From positions 1-8,196 of the forward strand of contig JAFUJY010000319.1 of assembly GCA_017467985.1 (NCBI GenBank): a stretch of 8,196 nt of DNA, given 5' to 3'. The notes beneath the pieces were generated by a model, which was given only the letters and a program-made list of their open reading frames with translations, made no database searches and had not been told where the DNA came from. Positions 1 through 6,171 of this stretch are shown piece by piece; the stretch's first letter is position 1, and every line of letters starts with the position of its first letter. Both the position numbers and the translations under genes were made by a program. The stretch comes from Bacillota bacterium. Lineage in GTDB: Bacteria > Bacillota > Clostridia > Lachnospirales > Bianqueaceae.

Positions 1-128
1 ATGTGGACTATCAGACCCAGGAGCGCACTGTGAAAAACAGCGGCAAGCTGTACTCCTCCATTATCAAAAACGGCGGCGTAACGGATGAAGCCTACGAGAA
101 ATATGTCAAGGATTGTGAGTATAAATAA
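1..128 (+). CDS. C-terminal end of an unrecognised protein (5' end outside window)
   Basis: An open frame enters from the left edge (first complete codon at 3) and runs 41 codons to a TAA at 126-128. The tail is hydrophilic and rich in Lys, Tyr and Asp/Glu, and it ends in DCEYK. No motif or family is recognisable in such a short piece, so no function is offered. It is taken as real because a hairpin with a T tract starts 4 bases after its stop, as expected at a gene end. The ATG at position 1 is in another frame and reaches a stop after ten codons, so it is not a start. Confidence 0.55.
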   Translation, partial: VDYQTQERTVKNSGKLYSSIIKNGGVTDEAYEKYVKDCEYK

Positions 129-132
129 TTGC

Positions 133-170
133 TATCGTCTCCATACTAGCACTATGGAGGCGATATTTTT
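133..170 (+). terminator. Intrinsic terminator-like hairpin that contains the RBS of the next gene
   Basis: Bases 133-145 pair with 153-165 to give a 13-bp stem with one G-U pair and a 7-nt loop (146-152). Five T residues follow at 166-170. This has the form of a Rho-independent terminator for the gene ending at 128. However, the 3' arm contains GGAGG (156-160), the only Shine-Dalgarno sequence for the ATG at 171, and the T tract abuts that ATG. Either the downstream gene is expressed by read-through with the site opened, or a weak promoter inside the upstream gene drives it; TATAAA at 120-125 is a possible -10 but has no good -35. That the hairpin regulates the downstream gene is inference. 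Confidence 0.65.
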
Positions 171-1466
171 ATGGACTCATTATGGCTAAACTCCTTTGAA
201 CGGCCGCAGTTTTCCCATACACTTCCCTCAAAAACCCATGTCCTGATTGTAGGCGGCGGTATCACCGGAATCTTATGTGCCTATATGCTGCAGCAAACGG
301 GAGTGGATTATATACTGGTAGAAGCTGATGAAATCTGCAGTGGTATAACCAAAAATACCACTGCTAAAATTACCATTCTCCACGGTTTGCTTTATGATAA
401 GCTGATTCGCAGTCATGGCTATGAAGGAGCTGAAAGCTATCTACAGGCCAACCAGATGGCTTTACATCAATATCATAAGTTCTGCCAGTCCGTGGATTGC
501 GACTATGAACAGCTAGACGCAGTCACTTATTCCTTGAACGACCGGGAGAAAATCGAGTACGAACTGGAGGCTCTGCACAAACTTGGCTTCTCTGCTGATT
601 TTGCCGACCATTTGCCCCTCCCCTTTCAGGCAGCAGGCGCTGTACGGGTCAAGCATCAGGCTCAGTTCCATCCGCTGAAATTCCTTTTTGCCTTGGCGAA
701 GGATCTGCGAATCTGTGAGCATACCAAGGTTCTGGAATTTATACCCGATGGGGTTGTAACAAATCATGGCACCATCCGGGCGGATAAAACCATCATCACC
801 ACCCACTTCCCCATGCTTAACAAGCATGGCAGTTATTTTCTGAAACTCTACCAGCACCGCTCCTATGTACTGGCACTAAAAAACGCCCCCAACGTGGATG
901 GTATGTATATTGATGAAAACAAAAAGGGGCTCTCCTTCCGTAATTATGGCGACCTGCTGCTGTTGGGCGGCGGTGCTCACCGTACCGGTAAAAAGGGGGG
1001 TAACTGGCAGGAGCTGGCAGATTTTGCCCGGCAGCATTATCCCCAGGCCCAAGAAGTATCCCGCTGGGCTACCCAGGATTGTATGTCTCTGGACGGCATA
1101 CCCTATATCGGCCAATATTCCAGCCGTACTCCCAATCTTTACGTGGCCACTGGCTATAATAAGTGGGGCATGACCTCCGCCATGGCCGCTGCTACCATTT
1201 TAACCGATCAAATTCTAGGTCGTGATAACCCCCATGCTTGGGTCTTTTCACCCTCTCGCACGATCCTGCGTCCCCAGCTTTTTGTGAATATATTTGAATC
1301 CACGGTGGGGCTGCTGACCCCCACCGTCCCCCGCTGTCCCCATTTGGGCTGCGCTCTTAAATACAATCCCCAGGAACATTCCTGGGACTGCCCCTGTCAC
1401 GGCTCCCGCTTTACCCGAGAGGGCAAGCTCATTGATAACCCTGCCACCGACGACAAAACGAGGTGA
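171..1466 (+). CDS. FAD-dependent oxidoreductase (DAO family) with C-terminal Rieske [2Fe-2S] domain
   Basis: 431 aa, probably cytoplasmic, with no signal peptide or membrane segment. Residues 24-51 form the dinucleotide-binding fold: a beta strand, GGGITG at 28-33, then an acidic residue (Glu51) after the second strand, which binds FAD in DAO-type (PF01266) enzymes. The glycine-rich GGGAH near 266-270 and the GYNKWGMT stretch near 328-335 fit the second half of the FAD domain. Residues 389-410 carry a Rieske motif, C389-x-H391 and C407-x2-H410, plus C394 and C409, the extra pair that forms a disulfide in bc1/b6f-type Rieske proteins. The linker before the Rieske motif is short compared with Bacillus YhfW-like relatives, which are nearer 500 aa. 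The substrate is unknown. The start is supported by the MDSLW opening, which I recall as usual in relatives, and by GGAGG 10 nt upstream, although that site sits inside a hairpin. The stop overlaps the RBS of the next gene. Confidence 0.9.
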   Translation: MDSLWLNSFERPQFSHTLPSKTHVLIVGGGITGILCAYMLQQTGVDYILVEADEICSGITKNTTAKITILHGLLYDKLIRSHGYEGAESYLQANQMALHQYHKFCQSVDCDYEQLDAVTYSLNDREKIEYELEALHKLGFSADFADHLPLPFQAAGAVRVKHQAQFHPLKFLFALAKDLRICEHTKVLEFIPDGVVTNHGTIRADKTIITTHFPMLNKHGSYFLKLYQHRSYVLALKNAPNVDGMYIDENKKGLSFRNYGDLLLLGGGAHRTGKKGGNWQELADFARQHYPQAQEVSRWATQDCMSLDGIPYIGQYSSRTPNLYVATGYNKWGMTSAMAAATILTDQILGRDNPHAWVFSPSRTILRPQLFVNIFESTVGLLTPTVPRCPHLGCALKYNPQEHSWDCPCHGSRFTREGKLIDNPATDDKTR

Positions 1467-1472
1467 AGTATA

Positions 1473-2141
1473 ATGGCAAATCAATTACAATTTGAAACCA
1501 GCCCTTATCTGCTCCAGCACAAGGACAATCCGGTACAATGGTATCCCTGGTGCCAGGAGGCTTTTCAACGCGCAAAAAAAGAAGATAAACCCATTTTTCT
1601 GAGCATTGGCTACAGCACCTGTCACTGGTGTCATGTGATGGCCCATGAAAGCTTTGAAGATAAGGAAATCGCCGACCTGTTGAACCAGCACTTTATTTCC
1701 ATCAAAGTGGATCTGGAAGAACGACCGGACGTCGACAGTATTTATATGTCCGTCTGTCAGGCCTTCACCGGCAGCGGCGGCTGGCCCACCAGCATCTTTA
1801 TGACGGCGGATCAAAAGCCCTTTTTTGCCGGGACTTATTTTCCCAAGGATACCCGTGGACCCATGCTGGGGCTGCGCCAGCTCCTCATTCTTATTCAGGA
1901 AGCCTGGGAGACGAATCGATCACAGCTGCTGCAGCAGGCAGAGGAAATTCTGACCCATCTGGATCAATCCCCTACTTCCGGCCATGCCAGCCACCAGCTG
2001 ATAGATGAGGGCATAAAATGTTCAAGCGTTATTTTGACCGTGAAAACGGCGGTTTCGGTATGGCACCCAAGTTTCCCACGCCCCATAACCTGTTATTTTT
2101 GCTGGCATATTATGAGCGGTACCATGACAAGGAATGCCTGA
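1473..2141 (+). CDS. DUF255/YyaL-type protein, thioredoxin-like N-terminal part (frame broken)
   Basis: This is the N-terminal domain of the family that includes B. subtilis YyaL and animal SPATA20. Family hallmarks are clear: the SPYLLQHKDNPVQWYPW opening, GYSTCHWCHVMAHESF (residues 46-61) with the CHWC cysteine pair at 50 and 53, VDLEERPDVD, and the SGGWPTSIF...FAGTYFP block. Homology holds to about residue 182 (position 2018). The last 40 residues (183-222) match nothing expected, because the frame is wrong from there on; the true continuation is in the frame starting at 2018. The start is ATG 1473, with AGGTGA at 1461-1466 overlapping the previous gene's stop, so the two genes are probably co-transcribed and translationally coupled. 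The family's biochemical role is not established; the thioredoxin-like fold suggests redox or thiol chemistry. As it stands this product is either a truncated domain or half of a damaged gene. Confidence 0.8.
   Translation: MANQLQFETSPYLLQHKDNPVQWYPWCQEAFQRAKKEDKPIFLSIGYSTCHWCHVMAHESFEDKEIADLLNQHFISIKVDLEERPDVDSIYMSVCQAFTGSGGWPTSIFMTADQKPFFAGTYFPKDTRGPMLGLRQLLILIQEAWETNRSQLLQQAEEILTHLDQSPTSGHASHQLIDEGIKCSSVILTVKTAVSVWHPSFPRPITCYFCWHIMSGTMTRNA
2013..2020 (+). other. Frameshift site in the DUF255 gene (one A missing in an A run)
   Basis: The upstream frame reads ATA AAA TGT here; the homologous downstream frame begins ATG TTC AAG at 2018. Adding one A to the run at 2015-2018 would give IKMFKRYFDRENGGFG, which keeps the spacing expected in this family and yields one protein of about 627 aa. 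A sequencing or assembly error, a true mutation, or expression as two polypeptides are all possible. The site lacks a canonical -1 slippery heptamer in the correct phase, so programmed frameshifting is not favoured. Confidence 0.8.
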
Positions 2142-3355
2142 ATATTGTGGAAAAGACCCTGCTGCAGATGTACCGTGGCGGCCTGTTTGATCATATCGGC
2201 TTTGGATTTTGCCGTTATTCCACGGACAAATACTTTCTCGTGCCCCATTTTGAAAAAATGCTTTACGACAATGCCCTATTGATCCTGGCCTATTGCAAGG
2301 CCTACACCATCACCCACAACAACCTTTACCTGGAGATCGCCCAGAAGACCGCCCATTATATTCTGCGGGAAATGACTTCCCCGGAGGGGGGCTTCTACAG
2401 CGCCCAGGATGCGGACAGCGACGGTGAAGAAGGCAAATACTATCTATTTACACCGGAGGAAGTGACAGACCTACTAGGGGACAAGATGGGCCGGGCATTT
2501 AATCAACATTTTGGCATTACCAAAAAGGATAAAAACATTCCCCATCTCCTCCGCAGCGACCCACTGGATAAAACCTTTGATTTTCTGCTGCCCCAGGTGG
2601 CTGCATATCGCAAAAATCGGTATCATCTGCATCTGGATGATAAAATTCTAACCTCCTGGAATAGTCTGATGATCGCTGCCATGTGCCGGCTGTACCGTGT
2701 CACCTCTGATCCTGTATATCTTGAAACCGCAAAAAAAGCAGATCATTTTATTCAAAACAATCTGCTTCAAGACAATACTCTTTTTGTTAGTTTTCGGGCT
2801 GCAAAGCGGGGCGTACCCGGCTTTCTGGATGATTACTCCGGCTATATTTTTGCCCAGCTGGCACTATATGATGCCACGTTAGAAGAAAGATATCTGACCC
2901 GAGCAAAGGATTTGTGTGAATATGTCTTTGATTCCTTTGGGGCTGGTAATGGCGGGTTTTATATGACCAGCCAAAACAGTGAGTCCCTGATCCTGCGTGT
3001 GAAAGAAACCTATGACGGGGCCATTCCCAGCGGCAATTCTCTCATGGCCTGGAACCTGGTGCGATTATCACATCCCAAGGCAGCCGCCCAGCTGGATTTT
3101 CTCGCGGGCGAAGCGGGTGATCAGCTGTCGGGACACGCCATGTTTTTGCTCTCACTATTGGAATATTATGAGCCTCCTCGAAAAATCACCATCGTTTTGG
3201 CAGATCCTGCCGATAATCCTACTCTGCCATCTGATGCAATCATAACCCTTTTGCACCAGCCCACTCAGGAGTATCCGTTGCTCAACAACAAAACCACTTA
3301 TTATGTTTGCCAGGGGCACAGCTGTCAGCCTCCGGTGAATGAACTAAGTGAATAA
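2018..3355 (+). CDS. DUF255/YyaL-type protein, C-terminal six-hairpin glycosidase-like part
   Basis: 445 codons continue the broken gene that starts at 1473. Family blocks in order: GGFGMAPKFPTPHNLLFLL (11-29), RGGLFDHIGFGFCRYSTD (53-70), VPHFEKMLYDN (75-85), GGFYSAQDADSDGEEG (124-139), DDKILTSW (207-214), LDDYSGYIF (260-268), DGAIPSGNS (333-341), and the usual ending with C431 and C436 before QPPV. The C-terminus is therefore complete. This half has the (alpha/alpha)6-barrel type of fold seen in some glycosidases and epimerases, but enzymatic activity is not established for the family. The ATG at 2018 is preceded by GAGGG (2006-2010), 7 nt upstream, so translation could restart here, coupled to the upstream frame that ends at 2141. 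The simplest reading is a single ancestral gene with a one-base deletion. A hairpin follows the stop. Confidence 0.82.
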   Translation: MFKRYFDRENGGFGMAPKFPTPHNLLFLLAYYERYHDKECLNIVEKTLLQMYRGGLFDHIGFGFCRYSTDKYFLVPHFEKMLYDNALLILAYCKAYTITHNNLYLEIAQKTAHYILREMTSPEGGFYSAQDADSDGEEGKYYLFTPEEVTDLLGDKMGRAFNQHFGITKKDKNIPHLLRSDPLDKTFDFLLPQVAAYRKNRYHLHLDDKILTSWNSLMIAAMCRLYRVTSDPVYLETAKKADHFIQNNLLQDNTLFVSFRAAKRGVPGFLDDYSGYIFAQLALYDATLEERYLTRAKDLCEYVFDSFGAGNGGFYMTSQNSESLILRVKETYDGAIPSGNSLMAWNLVRLSHPKAAAQLDFLAGEAGDQLSGHAMFLLSLLEYYEPPRKITIVLADPADNPTLPSDAIITLLHQPTQEYPLLNNKTTYYVCQGHSCQPPVNELSE

Positions 3356-3373
3356 TTTGACGCATTTACACAA

Positions 3374-3408
3374 TCAGCCGCCACAAATATCCTTTTTGCG
3401 GCGGCTGA
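3374..3408. terminator. Hairpin between convergent transcription units (probable bidirectional terminator)
   Basis: TCAGCCGCC (3374-3382) pairs perfectly with GGCGGCTGA (3400-3408). After an A/C mismatch, CAAA (3384-3387) pairs with TTTG (3395-3398), leaving a 7-nt loop. It begins 18 nt after the DUF255 stop and ends 3 nt from the stop of the minus-strand DUF1292 gene, so it can serve both. T tracts on either side are poor, so its efficiency is uncertain. Confidence 0.65.
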
Positions 3409-3411
3409 CCC

Positions 3412-3657
3412 TTATTCATCCACAACGATCAGATTCTCCATCATGTCGTTGATCATCTCCCATTCCTCCTCCGTTTCCAATGCTTTTAAGACAGGTGGCT
3501 CTTCTCCGGGCGTATACCAATTGGCAAATACCCGCAGATACCCATATTCATTGGTGCTTCCATCCGTAAATAGCACATACACCTTCTTAAATGCTTCGTG
3601 TTCAAAAGAGTGGACGAGTTTATACTCTTGGCCATTAACACTAATCATCTTAGCCAT
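3412..3657 (-). CDS. DUF1292 family small protein, third of three in tandem
   Basis: 81 aa, acidic, soluble, no signal peptide or membrane segment. It shows the DUF1292 (PF06949) pattern shared with its two neighbours: a short N-terminal strand, a central F-E-x(5)-KKVYVLF strand, then RVFANWY, and a C-terminal LETEEEWEMI helix. It is the most diverged N-terminally of the three, with no separate D/N-x-G turn before the central strand. The start ATG at 3657 lies inside the end of the previous gene: the sequence ATGGCTAA holds both the start and the previous stop, an 8-nt overlap. The AAAGGAG site lies about 8 nt upstream, within that gene. Translation is probably coupled. Function unknown; the family is a common small protein of Bacillota. 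Confidence 0.8.
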   Translation of the reverse strand: MAKMISVNGQEYKLVHSFEHEAFKKVYVLFTDGSTNEYGYLRVFANWYTPGEEPPVLKALETEEEWEMINDMMENLIVVDE

Positions 3658-3910
3658 TTTTCATACTCCTTTCGAAAAGCAATTGTTTTAAGAATTGGTC
3701 GATCACCTCCCATTCTTCTGCGGTTTCGATATTCATTAACCGATTTTCGGTATCATAATAGTTTGCCATGATCATCGGTCTCCCCTCCTTATCTCGCGCC
3801 GCATACACAATGTAACTCTTGCCTGTTTCCTCTCGATCGAAGGTCATCAGTACTTTACATTCCATCATACTTCCGTCCCTTCTTTTTACATAAATTGAAT
3901 CTTCTGGCAT
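3650..3910 (-). CDS. DUF1292 family small protein, second of three in tandem
   Basis: 86 aa, soluble. It aligns end to end with the flanking paralogs: a RRDGSMMECKVLMTFD opening, EETGKSYIVYA, then IMANYY, and the C-terminal IETAEEWEVIDQFLKQLL. The ATG at 3910 is the only standard start that keeps the family N-terminus. The strong GGGAGG site (complement of 3928-3933) lies 17 nt away, which is long. An ATA codon in frame at 3919-3917 would be 8 nt from it, so a non-standard start cannot be excluded, and a weaker GAAG closer to the ATG may also serve. It overlaps the next gene by 8 nt. The function of the family is unknown. Confidence 0.8.
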   Translation of the reverse strand: MPEDSIYVKRRDGSMMECKVLMTFDREETGKSYIVYAARDKEGRPMIMANYYDTENRLMNIETAEEWEVIDQFLKQLLFERSMKNG

Positions 3911-3927
3911 GATCGATATCTTCTTAA

Positions 3928-3933
3928 CCTCCC
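3928..3933 (-). promoter_or_regulatory. Ribosome binding site unusually far from its start codon
   Basis: GGGAGG on the minus strand is the clear Shine-Dalgarno sequence for the second DUF1292 gene, but 17 nt separate it from the ATG at 3910. Spacing of 5-11 nt is usual. The in-frame ATA at 3919-3917 is at 8 nt. This site makes the exact start of that gene uncertain. Confidence 0.5.
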
Positions 3934-3947
3934 ATATTCACTTTTTC

Positions 3948-4244
3948 TTATTCCTCAAAATCACTCCAGTCCATCTTCTGACGAACGGACTCCTGCAATG
4001 TCTCCAGAATTACCTCGATAGAATCCCACTCTCTATCGGTCTCAATGGGACCCAGTCGGCCATTGGGGTTGCCCGGCTCATAAGTGTTGGCAAATACCTT
4101 AACGCCACCGTCTTCGTCCAGGGAATTGTCAGTAAAGACTACATAACTCTTTTTGGTCTCATCACTATCAAAAGTGAAAAGCACGTCGCACTGTACGATG
4201 CTGCCCTCATCATTCATTATCTCAAATGTACCATTCTCAAACAT
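3948..4244 (-). CDS. DUF1292 family small protein, first of three in tandem
   Basis: 98 aa, strongly acidic, cytoplasmic. The DUF1292 core is well kept: NDEGSIVQCDVLFTFD, DETKKSYVVFTD, then VKVFANTYEP and the C-terminal IETDREWDSIEVILETL helix. An extra acidic tail, ending DWSDFEE, is missing from the two paralogs downstream. The start ATG at 4244 has a textbook AGGAGGT site about 7 nt upstream. It is the first gene of the three-gene unit, 37 bp ahead of the second, and has a possible promoter at 4265-4307. Function unknown. The pattern of all three (beta strands, turn, then helix with an E-W pair) is consistent with one small fold. Confidence 0.85.
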   Translation of the reverse strand: MFENGTFEIMNDEGSIVQCDVLFTFDSDETKKSYVVFTDNSLDEDGGVKVFANTYEPGNPNGRLGPIETDREWDSIEVILETLQESVRQKMDWSDFEE

Positions 4245-4264
4245 ATTTCTTACCTCCTGTGATG

Positions 4265-4307
4265 TAATGTATTTCTTACATTATATATAACGGGAGGCAG
4301 CAAAAAA
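4265..4307 (-). promoter_or_regulatory. Possible promoter with overlapping inverted repeat, DUF1292 operon
   Basis: On the minus strand, TATAAT (complement of 4280-4285) is a perfect -10. The matching -35 zone (4302-4307) is only a run of T, so the promoter would be weak or activator-dependent. A perfect 7-bp inverted repeat, TAATGTA (4265-4271) and TACATTA (4277-4283) with a 5-nt gap, overlaps the -10 and the expected start of transcription. This is where a repressor would bind, or it may be a small leader hairpin. Both readings are inference. Confidence 0.45.
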
Positions 4308-4312
4308 TCTCC

Positions 4313-4344
4313 AAAAAAAGGACACGATTTTTTCGTGTCCTTTT
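4313..4344 (-). terminator. Strong Rho-independent terminator of the GH2 gene
   Basis: Bases 4316-4327 pair perfectly with 4333-4344 (12-bp stem, core GGACACGA/TCGTGTCC, 5-nt loop). Read on the minus strand, the stem is followed by a run of T (complement of 4313-4319 in part). It lies 5 nt after the GH2 stop and separates that gene from the DUF1292 operon, which therefore needs its own promoter. Confidence 0.9.
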
Positions 4345-4349
4345 GGAAA

Positions 4350-6089
4350 TTATTCTTCACAGGCTGCTTTGCGGGAAGTGATGGCTTTGATCGTCTCTGC
4401 ATCAAATTTGCAGCGGCGGTCATATGTATACAGACCGTTCTGCTCCTGCTCCACGTCGGTGAGCTGAGTATAACAGAAAGCTGAAATCTTGGGATTATCC
4501 AGCAGTGCGTCCACCACACCCTTGTAACGGGCAAGGAACTCCTCCACATTTTTCACCTGAGCACCATAGCCCCAGTTATTGCCGGAGGTGTCATCCACCA
4601 CCCAGCGGGCGCCGCCGAATTCGCTGACGAAGCAGATATCGGCAGATTCTGCATCGGTTGCTACGCCTTTCGTCCAGGACTTGCGATATTTTGCAGGCTT
4701 GCCCTCAATCAGCGGCAGATATGTTGCCTTGAATTCCTCCGGAACGCCGCAGTAATCATGTACGTCCAGCATATCGTAGCAACCATCAATATGATACCAG
4801 CCGGAGTTATCGATAAACTGTCTCGTGGGATCATAAGTCTTGGTTACATTATACAAGTAACGAACGAACTCCGGATCGATATCCACCTGGGTTTCGTTCA
4901 GCGGGCACCAACCGATCAGCGCCGGATGATTGTAATCCCGCTTAATGATTTCCAGCCACTCGGGCAGCATGGCCTTGTAGCAGCTTTCCTTGCTCACATC
5001 CAGGCCCCAGTTGGGATACTCACCCCAAACAATATAACCCAGACGGTCACAGTGATACAGAAAACGAGCTTCAAATACTTTTTCATGCAGGCGGGCACCA
5101 TTATAGCCCAGCGCCTGGCTGCGTTTGATGTCGTTGATCAGTTCTTCATCCGTGGGCGCGGTGTAGATGCCATCGGGATAAAAACCCTGATCCAGAATCA
5201 AACGCTGGAACACGCACTTGCCATTCAAGTAGGTCTTGTTGTCCTTCAGTACCACTTCACGCATACCAAAGTAGCTTTCTACTTTATCCTCGTCCATGGT
5301 AAAGACGATGTCGTACAGCTGGGGATTCTCAATATCCCACAGATACAGCTCGTCCAGCTTCAGGGCAAAATTAGCGCTGTTCCAGGCGATCTTACGCTGG
5401 GTTTCGCCCACAACTTTACCGTTAAAAGAGGCCTGGACTTTGACGGTTTTGCCCTGGGCCTGGCTGGTGGTCAGCTCGATCATCAGCTCGCCGGCGGCCA
5501 CGTCAGGTGTCATCTTGATGGTCTCAATGTATGATGCGGGCACATTTTCCAGCCAAACAGTCTGCCAAATGCCGGTGGTGCGGGTATAGGAGCAGCCGTG
5601 GGAGTAATAATCCGAGCACTGCTTACCCGAAGGAATACTGTCACTGCGGGTGTCGTCCTGGGCAAAAATGGTGATCCGGTTCTCGCCCTCCTGCAGGAAC
5701 TTGGTGATCTCGAAAGCGAAAGAACTATAGCCGCCGCGATGGCTGCCCACCTCTTCGCCGTTTACAAATACTTTGGTGATGTAGTCGCAGGCACCGATAT
5801 GAAGGATGGTGCGTCTGCCGCCCAGCCACTGGACCGGAATGTTCACACTGCGGGTATACCACACGCCATACATAAAGTCGGTGTGAGCCACGCCGGACAG
5901 CTTGCTTTCCGGACAGAAAGGTACGATAATCTTGCCATCGAAGGCATCCATCTTGGCAAATCCTCTTTCTTCACCGGAAAGACCGTTATCAATACAAAAA
6001 TCCCAGGTACCGTTCAGGCACATCCAATTTTCACGAACCATTTGCGGGCGGGGATATTCACCGCGGGGAACTGCATGTTTTGTCTGCAT
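4350..6089 (-). CDS. Glycoside hydrolase family 2 protein (beta-galactosidase/beta-glucuronidase-like)
   Basis: 579 aa. Order of parts: N-terminal sugar-binding jelly roll (about 20-190, with LNGTWDF, YGVWYTR, HIGACDYITKVFVNG, GGYSSFAFEIT and TTGIWQTVWLE), an Ig-like domain (about 190-280), and a TIM-barrel domain (about 285-575). The acid/base is Glu399 in WCPLNE (393-399); the nucleophile is Glu490 in VSEFGG. Near the end, YTQLTDVEQEQNGLYTYDR is a strong signature of this GH2 group. No signal peptide is present, so it probably hydrolyses small beta-glycosides inside the cell. The barrel region has LHEKVFEARFLYHCD where classical family members have a R-x-S-H-Y-P type stretch, so the substrate may not be lactose or a glucuronide. 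The start at 6089 is fixed by AGGAGG 9 nt upstream; the open frame runs 28 codons further but that part is promoter and leader. Transcribed alone, with its own promoter and terminator. Confidence 0.92.
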   Translation of the reverse strand: MQTKHAVPRGEYPRPQMVRENWMCLNGTWDFCIDNGLSGEERGFAKMDAFDGKIIVPFCPESKLSGVAHTDFMYGVWYTRSVNIPVQWLGGRRTILHIGACDYITKVFVNGEEVGSHRGGYSSFAFEITKFLQEGENRITIFAQDDTRSDSIPSGKQCSDYYSHGCSYTRTTGIWQTVWLENVPASYIETIKMTPDVAAGELMIELTTSQAQGKTVKVQASFNGKVVGETQRKIAWNSANFALKLDELYLWDIENPQLYDIVFTMDEDKVESYFGMREVVLKDNKTYLNGKCVFQRLILDQGFYPDGIYTAPTDEELINDIKRSQALGYNGARLHEKVFEARFLYHCDRLGYIVWGEYPNWGLDVSKESCYKAMLPEWLEIIKRDYNHPALIGWCPLNETQVDIDPEFVRYLYNVTKTYDPTRQFIDNSGWYHIDGCYDMLDVHDYCGVPEEFKATYLPLIEGKPAKYRKSWTKGVATDAESADICFVSEFGGARWVVDDTSGNNWGYGAQVKNVEEFLARYKGVVDALLDNPKISAFCYTQLTDVEQEQNGLYTYDRRCKFDAETIKAITSRKAACEE

Positions 6090-6098
6090 ATTATTATT

Positions 6099-6104
6099 CC
6101 TCCT
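6099..6104 (-). promoter_or_regulatory. Ribosome binding site fixing the GH2 start
   Basis: A perfect AGGAGG on the minus strand lies 9 nt before the ATG at 6089. It rules out the longer frame opening at 6173, which would be translated across the -10 element and would add residues with no family match. Confidence 0.85.
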
Positions 6105-6120
6105 GTATGAGTTTGAGTGT

Positions 6121-6149
6121 ATTATATACGAAAACAACGGGAATTGCAA
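6121..6149 (-). promoter_or_regulatory. Sigma-A-type promoter of the GH2 gene
   Basis: On the minus strand TTGCAA (complement of 6144-6149), a 17-nt spacer and TATAAT (complement of 6121-6126) make a near-consensus housekeeping promoter. Transcription would begin near 6114 and give a leader of about 25 nt with the RBS. The -35 hexamer is itself a palindrome within a cluster of TTGCAA-like words (6142-6161), which could be an operator. Confidence 0.75.
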
Positions 6150-6171
6150 GATGCAAATTGCGGTACAACAC

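Noticed and set aside
2013..2020. Programmed -1 ribosomal frameshift in the DUF255 gene.
   Set aside because: The A run is only four bases, no in-phase slippery heptamer is present, and I see no obvious stimulatory stem nearby; a plain deletion or sequence error is simpler.
3909..4262. A 117-codon plus-strand frame opposite the first DUF1292 gene.
   Set aside because: The minus-strand frame aligns with its two paralogs and has an AGGAGGT site; the plus frame has neither.
4758..5534. A 258-codon open frame on the plus strand opposite the GH2 gene.
   Set aside because: It lies wholly antisense to a gene with intact GH2 signatures, shows no family motif, and has no convincing RBS; it is a codon-bias shadow.
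5598..6110. A 170-codon plus-strand frame opposite the GH2 N-terminal domain.
   Set aside because: Antisense to conserved GH2 sequence and running into its RBS; no recognisable protein features.
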